A stretch of DNA of 64,000 nt from Actinomycetota bacterium. GTDB lineage: Bacteria; Actinomycetota; Thermoleophilia; Solirubrobacterales; Solirubrobacteraceae. Each line of letters starts with the position of its first letter. The first letter of the stretch is position 1. The position numbers were made by a program, and so were the translations under genes. The stretch spans positions 372,001 to 436,000 of the forward strand of contig VAXW01000003.1 of assembly GCA_005884115.1 (NCBI GenBank), given 5' to 3'. Shown in pieces: positions 33,906-46,428 of this stretch. The notes beneath the pieces were generated by a model. It did no database searches. It saw only the letters and a list, made by a program, of their open reading frames with translations, and was not told the origin of the DNA.

Positions 33906-35966
33906 GTGTCCCGCGCCAGCGTTTCCGCTGCCGAGCAGGTGCCGCTGTGGTCTCCCGCCGCCGCGTGGTGCGAGCGGGCTGAGATGACGCGCTTCATGGA
34001 GTGGACCGGGCGGCGCCGCGGCGAGCGGTTCGCCGACTACGACGCGCTGTGGCGGTGGTCGGTGGCCGAGCTCGAGCAGTTCTGGGCGAGCATCTGGGAC
34101 TACTTCCAGATTCGGGCGTCGGCGCCGTATGAGCGCGTGCTCGCCGAGCGACGCATGCCCGGCGCGCGCTGGTTTGAAGGAGCGGAGCTCAACTACGCCG
34201 AGAACCTGCTGCTTGGCGGACGCGCTGCGCGTGACCCCTCGGCGCCCGCCGTCGTGCACGTCTCCGAGCTGCGCGGCCTCGATCAGCTGAGCTGGGGCGA
34301 GCTCGCCGCTCAGGTGGCCGCGGTCGCCGCCGGCCTGCGCTCCCTCGGAGTGGCACGCGGCGATCGCGTGGTCGCCTACATGCCGAACATCCCCGAGACG
34401 CTCATCGCGTTCCTCGCCACGACCTCCATCGGCGCGGTCTGGTCGAGCGCCGCACCGGAGTTCGGAGCGCGCAGCGTGATCGACCGCTTCGCGCAGATCG
34501 AGCCGAGGGTCCTGCTCGCGGTCGACGGATACCGCCACGGCGGCAAGGACTTCGACCGCCGCGGCGTGGTCGAAAGCATTCTCGCCGAGCTGCCCACGGT
34601 GCAGAGCACGGTCACGCTGCCATATCTGTTCACGGGCAGGTCTGATACCCGGTCCCCGGCGCGGCCCGGAGCGCTGAGCTGGGAGGAGCTTCTCGCGCGC
34701 GGCGAGGGCGCGGCGCTGCACTTCGAGCAGGTCCCCTTCGAGCACCCGCTGTGGGTGCTCTACTCATCGGGCACCACAGGTCTGCCGAAGGCGATCGTCC
34801 ACGGCCACGGGGGCATCCTCGTGGAGCAGCTCAAGAAGGGCATGCACCTCGATCTGCGGCGCGAGGATCGCATGTTCTGGTTCACGACGACCGGGTGGAT
34901 GATGTGGAACTTCCTCGTCGGCTGCCTGCTCGCCGATGCCGCGATCGTGCTCTACGACGGAAGCCCCGGGCACCCGGACCTCGGCATCCTGTTCCGGCTC
35001 GCCGAGCAGGCGGGCATGACGGGCATGGGGGTCAGCGCCGGCCTGCTGGCCAGCGCGCAGAAGGCTGGCGTCGAGCCGCGGCGCGAACACGATTTGAAGA
35101 TGTTGCGCGGGATCGGCTCCACCGGTTCGCCGCTCGCACCGGAGAGCTTTCGCTGGGTATACGAGCACGTAGACCCCGAGGTGTGGCTGTATTCGACGAG
35201 CGGCGGCACCGATGTCTGCACGGCGTTCGTGGGCGGCTGCCCGCTGCTGCCCGTATACGAGGGCGAACTGCAGTGCCGCGCGCTGGGGTGCGCCGTGGAG
35301 TCGTGGGACGAGCAGGGCCGCGCTCTGATCGACGAGGTGGGCGAGCTCGTCGTGACCGAGCCGATGCCCTCGATGCCGCTTTTCTTCTGGGGCGATCGCG
35401 CGGGTGAGGATGGCGTCGGCGAGCGCCTGCGTGAGAGCTACTTCTCCATGTACCCGGGAACATGGCGCCACGGCGACTGGATCCGCATCACTCCGCGCGG
35501 CGGCGCCGTCATCTACGGCCGCTCCGACTCGACCATCAACCGCCAGGGCGTGCGCATGGGCACCAGCGAGATCTACCGCGCGGCAGGTGCACTCGAGGAG
35601 GTCCTCGATGCGGTCGTGGTGGATGTGCCGAGGGCGGGGGGCGACGAGGGGGCGCTCGAGATGCTGCTGTTTGTCGTGCTCGCCCCGGGGGTCGAGCTCG
35701 ACGAGGACCTGCGCGAGCGAATCCGCGCGCGCATCCGTGAGGACTGCTCGCCGCGCCATGTGCCCAACGACGTCATGCAGATCGACGAGGTCCCGCGCAC
35801 GCTGTCAGGCAAGGCGCTCGAGGTTCCCGTGAAGCGCATCCTGATGGGAGCCGACCCGCACCAGGCCGCGAGCGCCGACTCGCTCGCCAACCCGCGCGCG
35901 CTCGACTACTTCGTCGAGCTTGCGGCAACGCGTCGGGCGAAGGCCAAGGAGAAGGCTCGCGGCTGA
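33906..35966 (+). CDS. Acetoacetate-CoA ligase
   Basis: A 686-residue ANL-superfamily acyl-CoA synthetase. The N-terminus [10 protein letters not shown], then [20 protein letters not shown], is the acetyl/acetoacetyl-CoA synthetase cap. The AMP-binding P-loop is [18 protein letters not shown] (about residues 285-302). The A5 region has [20 protein letters not shown], and the catalytic Lys is in [13 protein letters not shown]. It activates acetoacetate with ATP for use as a carbon source or in polyester/lipid metabolism; other short beta-keto acids are possible. The GTG at 33906 is chosen to retain the conserved PLWSP segment. It could be functionally linked to the acyl-CoA enzymes elsewhere in the window. 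Confidence 0.87.
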   Translation: MSRASVSAAEQVPLWSPAAAWCERAEMTRFMEWTGRRRGERFADYDALWRWSVAELEQFWASIWDYFQIRASAPYERVLAERRMPGARWFEGAELNYAENLLLGGRAARDPSAPAVVHVSELRGLDQLSWGELAAQVAAVAAGLRSLGVARGDRVVAYMPNIPETLIAFLATTSIGAVWSSAAPEFGARSVIDRFAQIEPRVLLAVDGYRHGGKDFDRRGVVESILAELPTVQSTVTLPYLFTGRSDTRSPARPGALSWEELLARGEGAALHFEQVPFEHPLWVLYSSGTTGLPKAIVHGHGGILVEQLKKGMHLDLRREDRMFWFTTTGWMMWNFLVGCLLADAAIVLYDGSPGHPDLGILFRLAEQAGMTGMGVSAGLLASAQKAGVEPRREHDLKMLRGIGSTGSPLAPESFRWVYEHVDPEVWLYSTSGGTDVCTAFVGGCPLLPVYEGELQCRALGCAVESWDEQGRALIDEVGELVVTEPMPSMPLFFWGDRAGEDGVGERLRESYFSMYPGTWRHGDWIRITPRGGAVIYGRSDSTINRQGVRMGTSEIYRAAGALEEVLDAVVVDVPRAGGDEGALEMLLFVVLAPGVELDEDLRERIRARIREDCSPRHVPNDVMQIDEVPRTLSGKALEVPVKRILMGADPHQAASADSLANPRALDYFVELAATRRAKAKEKARG

Positions 35967-36089
35967 CGCGATGCTCGCCGCCGAGGCTCCTGCTCGCCGC
36001 CGAGGCGACGGCTCGCGGCCAGGAGGGGCCGGCCGAGGAGCGCCTCGAGAGGCGAGCGAAGTCGCGGCGCGGGCACCCGCACGCGCGCG

Positions 36090-36110
36090 TTCAGCTTTCT
36101 TTCACCTTCC
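36090..36110. promoter_or_regulatory. Candidate OmpR-family direct-repeat operator
   Basis: TTCAGCTTTC (36090-36099) and TTCACCTTCC (36101-36110) match at 8 of 10 bases with an 11-base period, the usual spacing for OmpR/PhoB-type tandem binding. It ends 17 bases before the ATG of the OmpR-family regulator, suggesting autoregulation. The 161-base gap also has a tandem 16-base repeat (GCTCGCCGCCGAGGC twice) near 35975. Confidence 0.35.
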
Positions 36111-36127
36111 CGCGTCAGCATGGCGGC

Positions 36128-36804
36128 ATGCATCTGCTGGTCGTCGACGACGACGCTGCCGTGCGCGAGGCGCTCGCGGTCGTGCTCGGGCTCGACGGGT
36201 TCGAGGTGACGACCGCGGCCGACGGGCGGGAGGGGATGCGCACGCTGCATGCCTCGCGACCTGACGCCGTCATCCTCGACGTGCTGATGCCAGGTCTCGA
36301 CGGTCTCGAGGTGTGCCGGCGCATACGCGCGACGGGTGACCACACGCCCGTTCTGATGCTGACCGCGCGGGCCGAGGTCAGCGAGCGCGTGGCCGGTCTG
36401 GAGGCGGGCGCCGATGACTATCTCGTCAAGCCGTTCGCGCGCGAGGAGCTCATCGCGCGCCTGCACGCGCTGCTGCGACGAACCGGCTGGGAAGGCGACG
36501 GGGGGCTGCTGCGCTTCGAGGATCTCGAGCTCGATCCACAGGCGCACGAAGCGCGGCGCGGATCGCGCGTGCTCGAGCTCACGCGCACGGAGTTCCTGCT
36601 GCTCGAACTGCTTATGAGCCACCCCCGGCAGGTGCTCACGCGGGGAACGATCTTCGACCACGTGTGGGGGTATGACTTCGGGCCTTCCTCCAACTCGCTG
36701 GAGGTCTACATCGGCTATCTGCGGCGCAAGACCGAGGAGGGCGGAGAGGCGCGCCTGCTGCACACAGTGCGGGGCGTCGGCTACGTGTTGAGGTCAGGCC
36801 GTCG

Positions 36805-36808
<4 letters not shown>
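36128..36808 (+). CDS. OmpR/PhoB-family response regulator (MprA-like)
   Basis: A 226-residue response regulator. The receiver has the DDD acidic pocket at 7-9, phospho-acceptor Asp about 51 ([13 protein letters not shown]) and Lys about 101 (DDYLVKPF). The winged-helix effector (about 130-226) contains [20 protein letters not shown] and the recognition helix region [16 protein letters not shown]. The paired kinase gene overlaps by 4 bases (ATGA), so the two form one unit. The downstream lipoprotein-adaptor-ABC genes are the probable regulon, judged by position. Confidence 0.93.
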
Positions 36809-38517
<1,709 letters not shown>

Positions 38518-38550
38518 GGGCCCCTCAGCAACCTCCTCGGCTTCTCTAAG

Positions 38551-38568
38551 GCTCCTTTCAGGGAGCCG
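38551..38568 (+). terminator. Weak hairpin after the kinase gene
   Basis: GGCTCC-TTTCAG-GGAGCC 33 bases after the kinase stop, without a T tract. A longer GC-rich inverted repeat (GGCCGCCG ... CGGCGGCC, 38587-38613) follows in the leader of the next gene. These could attenuate read-through into the lipoprotein operon rather than end transcription. Confidence 0.3.
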
Positions 38569-38643
38569 CGCGTTCATTACAGGCACGGCCGCCGGCCGGC
38601 GAAGTCGGCGGCCGGCCAAATGTCGCCGAGAAAGGGAGCGCCC

Positions 38644-39231
38644 ATGTCCACCCGCCACCTGTCCCCGCTGCTCTGCAGCCTAGGCCTGGCTGCGGCCAGC
38701 GTACTGCTCGCCTCGTGCAGCGGCTCGGGGTCAAAAGCGCCCGCGGCGCAAGCCGACGAACAGCAGCTCGTCAGGTTCGCGAGATGCCTGCGCGAACACG
38801 GCGTGAACGTCTCCACGCCGAAGGGGCCGGGCAGCGGGATCAGGGCCAGCGGAATCGATCCGCACACCATGGAAGCCGCTCAACGTGCCTGCAAGCGCTA
38901 CCAGCCGAGGGGGCGCTTCGCGAACCTCAGCCCACAGCAGAAGGTCGCGCGCGAAGAAGCCGTTCAGAGGTTCGCAAAGTGCATGCGCGAACACGGAATC
39001 AAGGTCGAAGCCTCGACGGCCGGGGGTGGCGGCCTGATCAAGCTCCAGGCCGGACGAGCATCGGGCGGGCCGAACCCGCAGAGCCCCGCCTTCGAGGCGG
39101 CGCAGAAGGCATGCCAGGCCCTGTTGCCCAAGCCGCCTGGAGGGGCAAGGGGCGCTGGCCCCAGCACCGAGCGCGCGGGGCCTGGAGGCGCAGATCGCGG
39201 ACCGGCGGTCGGCTTCCAGGTGGGTGGGTGA
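38644..39231 (+). CDS. Lipoprotein with duplicated CxxxHG motif
   Basis: A 195-residue predicted lipoprotein with lipobox LLASC (Cys about 22). The mature part is two copies of one motif: QQLVRFARCLREHGVNVSTP ... AAQRACKRYQP, and AVQRFAKCMREHGIKVEAST ... AAQKACQALLP, each with a pair of Cys about 40 residues apart that could form disulfides. The C-terminus is Gly/Pro-rich. This family commonly lies next to MacA-like adaptors and two-component systems in actinobacteria; its function is unknown. AAAGGGAG lies 7 bases before the ATG at 38644. It overlaps the adaptor gene by 8 bases, so the two are translationally coupled. Confidence 0.75.
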   Translation: MSTRHLSPLLCSLGLAAASVLLASCSGSGSKAPAAQADEQQLVRFARCLREHGVNVSTPKGPGSGIRASGIDPHTMEAAQRACKRYQPRGRFANLSPQQKVAREEAVQRFAKCMREHGIKVEASTAGGGGLIKLQAGRASGGPNPQSPAFEAAQKACQALLPKPPGGARGAGPSTERAGPGGADRGPAVGFQVGG

Positions 39232-40729
39232 GCAGATGCGGCGGCCGCCGCCGCTACGCTCGCCGCGACCGCGGAGCGTGACCCGGCCCGAGCAGATCGC
39301 CTCGGGGGACGGCCGCGCGCCGCGTGAGGATGGCGAGGCCCGGCGCGCACGCACACGGCTGCGCGTCGGCGCAGCCGTGGCTCTCGCGCTCGCCGCCGCG
39401 GCAGCGGCCGTCCTCCTTCTGCAACCGAGAACGCCGGCCCACAGCAACACCGGCACAGGCGTCCCGCCCGGTGAGACGACGACCGAAGTGCAGCGCCGCA
39501 CGCTCGTCGAACGCTCGCAAGTGGACGGCACCCTCGGATATGGCGCCGCGCGCGAAATCTATGACCGGCTGGCAGGAACGTTCACGTGGCTGCCCGCGGT
39601 TGGAGCCGTCATCCGGCGTGGAGGCGCGCTGTTCAGGGTTGACGACAAGCCCGTCGTGCTCATGTACGGGTCCGTGCCCTCCTACCGCACGCTCAAGGAG
39701 GGCGTGAGCGCCGGGCCCGACGTGGCGGAGCTCAACGCCAACCTCGTGGCGCTCGGATTCGACCCGTACGGGGCTATTGCCGCCGGCGAGCGCTTCACCG
39801 CAGCGACCGCGGCGGCTGTGCGCCGCTGGCAGAGGGCCGAGGGCCTCGCCCAGACGGGTGAGATCGAGTTGGGCCGGATCGTGTTCGCTCCAGGCGCCCG
39901 GCGCGTAACAACCGTGCACGTCGCCGTCGGCCAGGACCCGCCGGGCAGCAGCTCGCAGGAGCCAGCCGGCTCCAGTGAACCGGCCGCGAGCAGCGAAAGC
40001 TCGAAAGGGGGGAGCGCGTCCAAAGACGGCAGCGGCAGCGAAGAGAGCGCCCGCTCCCCTGAAGAAGAAAGGCGACGCTCCCGCGCCAAAGAAGGCGAAC
40101 GCGCGCGCGCGAGCGAAAAAGAACGCTCGCCCTCCGGCAAAGAAGGCTCGCCCTCCGGCAAAGAAGGCTCGCCCTCCGGCAAAGAAGGCTCGCCCTCCGG
40201 CAAAGAAGGCTCGCCCTCGGGCGAAGAAGGAAGTGGGGGGGCGCCGGAGCTTGTGCTTGGCACAAGCTCGATCAAGCAGGTCGTCCAGTTGCAGGTGAAA
40301 GCCGACCAGCAGGAGCTCGCGCATGTCGGTGAGGTGGCCCCCGTGACGCTCCCGGACGGACGCACGGTGCACGGGCGCATCACACACGTTGGCACCGTCG
40401 CGAGCGAATCGAGTGAAAACGAAAAAGCGGCCGGTAGCGGAAGCGGCGAAAACGCGACGGTCGCCGTCACGCTCGTGCTCGCCCATCCGGTCGCTCGCCT
40501 CGACAAGGCCCCCGTGAGCGTGCAGCTGGTCAAGAGCATCCGCCGCAACGTGCTCGCTGTCCCCGCAACCGCGCTGGTCGCGACCGCCGGCGGCAACTAC
40601 GCCGTGCAGGCGCTCGAAGGGGGCCGTCGAGTGGAGTTGCCGGTGACGCCGGGCATGTTCGCGGACGGGTACGTGCAGGTCGAAGGGTCAGGCATCCGCG
40701 CGGGGCTTACCGTGCTCGAGCCGCAGTAG
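39224..40729 (+). CDS. Membrane-fusion (MacA-like) adaptor with peptidoglycan-binding domain
   Basis: A 501-residue protein with one N-terminal transmembrane helix ([20 protein letters not shown]). After [20 protein letters not shown] and [20 protein letters not shown] (lipoyl/barrel-like) comes a PG_binding_1 domain ([20 protein letters not shown] ... [12 protein letters not shown]). A long charged, disordered linker with five 7-residue repeats ([14 protein letters not shown]) follows, then the adaptor beta-barrel ([20 protein letters not shown]) and membrane-proximal part ([19 protein letters not shown]). With the ATPase and permease downstream it should form a MacAB-type exporter in a monoderm envelope. 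The start is a GTG. Confidence 0.82.
   Translation: MGEQMRRPPPLRSPRPRSVTRPEQIASGDGRAPREDGEARRARTRLRVGAAVALALAAAAAAVLLLQPRTPAHSNTGTGVPPGETTTEVQRRTLVERSQVDGTLGYGAAREIYDRLAGTFTWLPAVGAVIRRGGALFRVDDKPVVLMYGSVPSYRTLKEGVSAGPDVAELNANLVALGFDPYGAIAAGERFTAATAAAVRRWQRAEGLAQTGEIELGRIVFAPGARRVTTVHVAVGQDPPGSSSQEPAGSSEPAASSESSKGGSASKDGSGSEESARSPEEERRRSRAKEGERARASEKERSPSGKEGSPSGKEGSPSGKEGSPSGKEGSPSGEEGSGGAPELVLGTSSIKQVVQLQVKADQQELAHVGEVAPVTLPDGRTVHGRITHVGTVASESSENEKAAGSGSGENATVAVTLVLAHPVARLDKAPVSVQLVKSIRRNVLAVPATALVATAGGNYAVQALEGGRRVELPVTPGMFADGYVQVEGSGIRAGLTVLEPQ
40125..40229. repeat. Five tandem 21-bp units in the adaptor gene
   Basis: The unit GCTCGCCCTCCGGCAAAGAAG occurs at 40125, 40146, 40167 and 40188, with a diverged fifth copy at 40209. 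It encodes a heptad [14 protein letters not shown]. Near-identity at the DNA level points to recent slippage, so the linker length probably varies between strains. Confidence 0.9.
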
Positions 40730-40734
40730 CCGCA

Positions 40735-41427
40735 ATGCGTGACGCGCCGGTGCTCGAAATGCACGAGGTCGTCAAGGACTATCCGGGCGGCGTGCAGGCG
40801 CTGCGCGGGGTGAGCCTGAGCGTGAACGAGGGCGAGCTGTGCGCGATCATGGGGCCATCGGGCTCGGGCAAGTCGACGCTGCTCTACGTGATGGGCACGC
40901 TCGAGCGCGCGAGCAGCGGGATCGTGCGCATCGCCGGGATTGACGTAAGCGGCGCATCAGAGCGCAGGTTGGCGTCGCTTCGCGCGCGCAGGATCGGCTT
41001 CGTCTTTCAGCAGTTCCATCTGCTCGAGGCGCATACCGCGCTCGACAACGTCGCCGACGGGCTCCTGTACACGGGCATTGCAGCCCGAGAGCGACGCCAA
41101 GCGGCGCACGACGCACTCGTCCGCGTGGGCCTCGCGCACCGGGCCCACCATCTCGCCGCGTTGCTTTCCGGCGGCGAGCGCCAGCGCGTGGCGATCGCAC
41201 GAGCTCTCGTCAGCTCGCCGGCGATCGTGCTGGCGGATGAGCCCACGGGCAACCTCGACACCGCCACCGGCAAAGAGATCCTTGAGCTGCTGCGGGCGCT
41301 GAATGTGCGTGGAACGACCGTCCTCGTGATCACGCACGACAGGGAGATTGCATCGACGCTCCCGCGGCGCCTTGAGATGCGCGACGGCGCTCTGATAAGC
41401 GACCGCCTGCTCGCCGTCGGACGATGA
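40735..41427 (+). CDS. ABC transporter ATP-binding protein (MacB/LolD type)
   Basis: A 230-residue ATPase. Walker A is [20 protein letters not shown], the signature [20 protein letters not shown], Walker [17 protein letters not shown], and the H-loop [11 protein letters not shown]. It opens [20 protein letters not shown]. This is the LolD/MacB subfamily that pairs with FtsX-like permeases. It begins 5 bases after the adaptor gene, and its stop overlaps the permease start (ATGA), so all are one operon. The likely role is export of peptides, lipids or antibiotics, or mechanotransmission. Confidence 0.93.
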   Translation: MRDAPVLEMHEVVKDYPGGVQALRGVSLSVNEGELCAIMGPSGSGKSTLLYVMGTLERASSGIVRIAGIDVSGASERRLASLRARRIGFVFQQFHLLEAHTALDNVADGLLYTGIAARERRQAAHDALVRVGLAHRAHHLAALLSGGERQRVAIARALVSSPAIVLADEPTGNLDTATGKEILELLRALNVRGTTVLVITHDREIASTLPRRLEMRDGALISDRLLAVGR

Positions 41428-42668
41428 GCTCCGTCGCGGCAACGAGCGCCCGGACGGCGCCTGCAGAGCTCGCGCGCAGCCGCCTGCTGCCGCTGGACGT
41501 CCTCCGCGTCGCGAGCGTCGGCCTGCGCTCGCGCCCGCTTCGCGCAGCGCTCTCAGCGCTCGGCGTCGCGATCGGCATAGGCGCGATGGTCGCCGTGCTC
41601 GGGATCTCCGAATCGAGCAAAGCCGGGCTCGTCGCAGAGCTCGACAAGCTGGGGACGAACCTGCTCACGGTCACGCCCGGGCAGACCGTCTTCGGCCAGG
41701 ACGCGCAGCTGCCAGAAGCGGCCGCGCGGGCCGTTCGCAACCTGAGCAGCGTCCGCACCGCCGCCGCGGTCACGACCGTGCAGTCCGCATCGGCCAGACG
41801 CAGTCCCTACATCGAAGCCGCCGAAACGAGCGGGATAACCGTCGACGCCGCTGACCTCGGGCTGCTGGCGACGCTCGGCGGCAGCGTCGAGGAGGGCCAC
41901 TACCTCGATGCAGCCAGCGAGCGCTACCCGATCGTGGTACTGGGCGCCGTCGCGGCCCAGCGTCTGGGTGTGAACGCGCTCAGCGTTCGCCGGCAGCCCG
42001 TGCAGGTGTACCTCGGCGAAAGGTGGTTCACCGTTGCAGGCGTGCTCTCTGCGCTGCCGCTCGCGCCCGAGATCGATCGCGCTGCGCTGATCGGCTACCC
42101 GATCGCCCACCGGCTGTTCGGCACGACGCGCAGCGCGACGACGCTGTACGTGCGCGCCGACCCCGACCACGTCACCCAAGCCTCAGAACTGCTGGCGGCG
42201 GCCGCCGACCCCGAGAACCCCGAACAAGCGCAGATCAGCCGCCCGTCGAGCGCACTGCAGGCTCGCGCGGAGGCCCAGGGAGCGCTCACGGCGCTGTTCC
42301 TCGGACTGGGGGCCGTGGCGCTGCTTGTAGGGGGAGTGGGGATCGCGAACGTGATGGTCATCTCCGTGCTCGAGCGGCGCCCCGAGATCGGACTGCGCTG
42401 CTCGCTCGGGGCCACGCGCGCGCATATAGCGGCGCAGTTCCTGGGGGAGTCCGTGCTCCTGTCGCTGCTCGGCGGGGCCGCGGGTATCGCCCTGGGCGCC
42501 GCCGCGACGGCCGCATACGCCGCGCTCCAGAGCTGGATGCTCGTGGTCCCCGTCTCCTCCGTCGCAGGCGCCATCGCCATCGCGCTCGCACTCGGCGCGC
42601 TCGCAGGCTGCTATCCGGCCGCGCGCGCCGCGCGGCTGGCTCCCGCCGCGGCGCTGCGCAGCGTCTAG
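41424..42668 (+). CDS. MacB-like ABC transporter permease
   Basis: A 414-residue permease with the FtsX/MacB layout: a first helix at about 40-60 ([20 protein letters not shown]), a large extracytoplasmic MacB_PCD domain ([15 protein letters not shown] ... [16 protein letters not shown]), then three C-terminal helices ([40 protein letters not shown] and [20 protein letters not shown]). It ends with the [15 protein letters not shown] tail typical of MacB. It is coupled to the ATPase by a 4-base overlap. The convergent acyl-CoA dehydrogenase gene ends 102 bases downstream. Confidence 0.92.
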   Translation: MSSVAATSARTAPAELARSRLLPLDVLRVASVGLRSRPLRAALSALGVAIGIGAMVAVLGISESSKAGLVAELDKLGTNLLTVTPGQTVFGQDAQLPEAAARAVRNLSSVRTAAAVTTVQSASARRSPYIEAAETSGITVDAADLGLLATLGGSVEEGHYLDAASERYPIVVLGAVAAQRLGVNALSVRRQPVQVYLGERWFTVAGVLSALPLAPEIDRAALIGYPIAHRLFGTTRSATTLYVRADPDHVTQASELLAAAADPENPEQAQISRPSSALQARAEAQGALTALFLGLGAVALLVGGVGIANVMVISVLERRPEIGLRCSLGATRAHIAAQFLGESVLLSLLGGAAGIALGAAATAAYAALQSWMLVVPVSSVAGAIAIALALGALAGCYPAARAARLAPAAALRSV

Positions 42669-42770
42669 CGGCCCGCCGCCCTCAGAGCCTGCGTGCGCGC
42701 GGTCGCGGCAGCGCTCGCGTTGCGGCCGGTGCCTGAGGCGCGGCGCGGGCTTGCGCGGGATTGCCTCCCA

Positions 42771-43928
<1,158 letters not shown>

Positions 43929-44026
43929 CGCCACGGACCCTATCTGGCGGGCTGATTTCGCGGCCGCGCAGGGGCGCGTGGCGCATTTGGCAGGAGTGCG
44001 AGGCGGCGGCGTCGAAAACTGCGCCC

Positions 44027-44935
44027 ATGAAACGAGCGGCCGCACCCACCACCGACCGGCCCGAAGGCGGGACGGCGGCACGCGGCGCGACAGGTGCGCA
44101 TCAGAGCCTCTCCAAGTACATCCGCGCACGCTTCGACGAGTGCTCTCGCTCGCAAAAGGACGTCGCGCAATACATCGTCGATCACCTCGACGAGGCCGCC
44201 TTCCAGACCGCCGAGGAGCTCGCGCGCCGCGCCAACACCTCGAGCTCGACCGTCGTGCGCTTCTCTCAGGCGCTCGGCTTCGAGGGCTTTCCCGAGCTGC
44301 AGGCAGCCGCGCGCGAGGAATACCGCCGCGTGCACGCCTCCCCCGCGTCATCCGACGCCGCCGCCAGCGGCTCGGGACCGCTGTTCTCGCTCGATCAGAA
44401 CGAGTTCGAGACCGCGCTCGCCGCCGATCACCTCAACGTCGAGGAGACCGCTCGCAAGATCTCGCGCAGCTCCGTCGAAGCTCTCGTGCAGGCCATCATC
44501 GCCGCCGAGAAGGTGCTCGTCGCCGGCACCGACCAGATGGCCTTCTTCGCGAGCTACCTGCGGCACCTGCTGATGCTGCTCGACCTGCGCGTCGACGTCG
44601 TCGCAAGCCCCTCGCAGGAGGCTCTGAGCCGCCTCGGGCGCATCGACGAGAACACGCTCGTCATAGGCCTCTCCGCCGGGCGCCCGCATCCGCTGGTCGT
44701 GCGCGCGATGAAGCTCGCCCGTCATCGCAAAGCACAGACCGCTGCGATCACCGACGCGACTCTCTCAGAGGTCGCAAAGCTCGCCCACATCAAGCTCTAC
44801 TACTCGTCCAACAGCCCAGCCTTCGTGCGCTCGCACGCAGCGCTGCTGAGCCTCGTACAGGCGCTCGCCTACGGCGTCTACGCGCAGGACTCAGCGCAGT
44901 ACGACGACCGCATCAAGGCGTTTCGGCTGAAGTGA
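44027..44935 (+). CDS. MurR/RpiR-family transcriptional regulator
   Basis: A 302-residue regulator. The N-terminal HTH_6 domain includes VAQYIVDHLDEAAFQTAEEL then TSSSTVVRFSQALGFEGFPE. The C-terminal SIS domain (about 165-290) includes VLVAGTDQMAFFASYLRHLL and TLVIGLSAGRPHPLVVRAMK and normally binds a phosphosugar or similar effector. The target is unknown. It is divergent from the acyl-CoA dehydrogenase gene, the most likely regulated neighbour by position. A strong hairpin follows its stop. Confidence 0.9.
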   Translation: MKRAAAPTTDRPEGGTAARGATGAHQSLSKYIRARFDECSRSQKDVAQYIVDHLDEAAFQTAEELARRANTSSSTVVRFSQALGFEGFPELQAAAREEYRRVHASPASSDAAASGSGPLFSLDQNEFETALAADHLNVEETARKISRSSVEALVQAIIAAEKVLVAGTDQMAFFASYLRHLLMLLDLRVDVVASPSQEALSRLGRIDENTLVIGLSAGRPHPLVVRAMKLARHRKAQTAAITDATLSEVAKLAHIKLYYSSNSPAFVRSHAALLSLVQALAYGVYAQDSAQYDDRIKAFRLK

Positions 44936-44944
44936 CGCTCCGCG

Positions 44945-44981
44945 GGTTCTCCGCCGACGGCTGGCGCCGCCGCGGAGAACC
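44945..44981 (+). terminator. Strong hairpin after the RpiR-type gene
   Basis: GGTTCTCCGC (44945-44954) pairs perfectly with GCGGAGAACC (44972-44981); the 17-base loop itself contains GGCTGGCGCC. It lies 9 bases after the stop. No T tract follows, so it is a likely but not classical terminator. Confidence 0.5.
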
Positions 44982-45021
44982 GCGTCGCGCCACCTGAGAG
45001 GCGAAACTCGCGGCCGAGCTG

Positions 45022-45462
45022 ATGGGTGAGTGGGAGATCAGGCGCGGAGCGGTAGGCGACCTCGAGGCCGTGCTCGACCTGTGGCGCCGCTCGTGTGCCC
45101 TGCCCACCGTGACCGATGATGTGGAGTCGCTTCGCGCGCTGCTGCTCGCCGATGCAGGAGCGCTGCTCGTGGCCGAGGTGCCCGCGGAGGGGGCGTCCGC
45201 ACGCGCCGCGGTGGTCGGCTCGCTGATCGCTGCCTGGAACGGCTGGCGCGGCAGCTTCTACCGGCTGGCCGTGGACCCCGATCATCGCCGGCGAGGGATC
45301 GGCAGGCGCCTCGTGCGCGAGGGCGAGAAGAGGCTGCGCGAGAGGGGGGCAGGGCGGCTCGACGCGATCGTCGCTGCTGACGAAGCAGACGCCGCCGGCT
45401 TCTGGGAGGCCCTCGGCTACGAGCGCCAGCGCGATCGCGTGCGCTTCGTGCGGAACTTCTGA
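45022..45462 (+). CDS. GNAT-family N-acetyltransferase
   Basis: A 146-residue acetyltransferase. The acetyl-CoA pyrophosphate motif is FYRLAVDPDHRRRGIGRRLV followed by a helix (REGEKRLRERG), and the last strand is FWEALGYERQRDRVRF. The acceptor (small molecule, peptide or tRNA/protein amine) cannot be told. It lies between the RpiR hairpin and the pdxS promoter, so it is probably monocistronic. Confidence 0.87.
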   Translation: MGEWEIRRGAVGDLEAVLDLWRRSCALPTVTDDVESLRALLLADAGALLVAEVPAEGASARAAVVGSLIAAWNGWRGSFYRLAVDPDHRRRGIGRRLVREGEKRLRERGAGRLDAIVAADEADAAGFWEALGYERQRDRVRFVRNF

Positions 45463-45528
45463 TCCACGGCCCCTAGCCGGGGTCAGCCAGCGGGGTGCAC
45501 GCCCGTCTGGGGGCCGCTTGGGGGCGGC

Positions 45529-45534
45529 TAGACT
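45529..45534 (+). promoter_or_regulatory. Candidate leaderless -10 element (TAGACT) before pdxS
   Basis: TAGACT ends 6 bases before the pdxS ATG and no Shine-Dalgarno is present, so transcription probably starts at the ATG. No clear -35 is visible. Confidence 0.45.
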
Positions 45535-45540
45535 GGCCCC

Positions 45541-46425
45541 ATGCGCGACGAGGCGACGTTTCGCGTCAAGAGCGGCCTTGCGGAGATGCTCAAGGGCGGC
45601 GTGATCATGGACGTGGTGACGCCTGCTCAGGCCACGATCGCCGAGGAAGCAGGCGCAGCCGCCGTGATGGCGCTCGAGCGGGTGCCCGCCGACATCCGCC
45701 GGGACGGCGGCGTGGCGCGCATGTCCGATCCCGAGATGGTCGCCGGGATCCAGCAGGCGGTCAGCATCCCGGTGATGGCCAAGGCCCGCATCGGGCACTT
45801 CCTCGAGGCGCAGGTGCTGCAGGCGCTGGAGGTCGACTACATCGACGAGTCCGAGGTGCTGACGCCGGCAGATGAGAGCAACCACATCGACAAGTGGGCA
45901 TTCAAGGTGCCGTTCGTGTGCGGCGCCACCAGCCTCGGCGAGGCGCTGAGGCGCATCGGCGAGGGCGCCGCCATGATCCGCTCCAAGGGCGAGGCCGGCA
46001 CCGGAGACATCGTCGAGGCGGTCAGGCACATGCGCAGGATCACGGGTGAGATCCGCAAGCTGAGCGTGCTCGGCGAGGCGGAGCTTCCGGCGGCGGCCAA
46101 GGAGCTCGGCGCGCCGCTCGAGCTCGCGCGCGAAGTCGCGCGCTCTTCGCGCCTGCCCGTGGTGCTGTTCTGCGCGGGCGGCATCGCCACGCCTGCCGAC
46201 GCCGCGTTGATGATGGCGCTGGGAGCCGAAGGCGTGTTCGTGGGTTCGGGCATCTTCAAGTCCGACGACCCGCCCGCGCGGGCACGTGCGATCGTGGAAG
46301 CGACGACGCATTGGCAGGACCCCGAGCGGGTTGCGCAGGCTTCGCGCGGGCTCGGCCGGGCGATGACGAGCCTCGAGAGCTCGAAGCTGGAGGGCGAGGA
46401 GCTGCTCGCGCAGCGCGGCTGGTAG
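45541..46425 (+). CDS. pdxS: Pyridoxal 5'-phosphate synthase subunit PdxS
   Basis: A 294-residue TIM-barrel PLP synthase. It has the near-invariant stretches [60 protein letters not shown] and [20 protein letters not shown]. PdxS makes PLP from ribose 5-phosphate, glyceraldehyde 3-phosphate and ammonia delivered by PdxT, which is encoded 3 bases downstream. The first Lys in VKSGLAEM and Lys in MAKARIG are the covalent-intermediate residues of the family. An RpiB-like pentose isomerase gene lies 1.6 kb downstream. Confidence 0.97.
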   Translation: MRDEATFRVKSGLAEMLKGGVIMDVVTPAQATIAEEAGAAAVMALERVPADIRRDGGVARMSDPEMVAGIQQAVSIPVMAKARIGHFLEAQVLQALEVDYIDESEVLTPADESNHIDKWAFKVPFVCGATSLGEALRRIGEGAAMIRSKGEAGTGDIVEAVRHMRRITGEIRKLSVLGEAELPAAAKELGAPLELAREVARSSRLPVVLFCAGGIATPADAALMMALGAEGVFVGSGIFKSDDPPARARAIVEATTHWQDPERVAQASRGLGRAMTSLESSKLEGEELLAQRGW

Positions 46426-46428
46426 GTA

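Noticed and set aside
35972-36010. Tandem GCTCGCCGCCGAGGC repeat as a regulatory element
   Set aside because: Only two copies in a GC-rich gap, without inverted symmetry or a fixed position relative to a promoter; noted in the neighbouring entry only.
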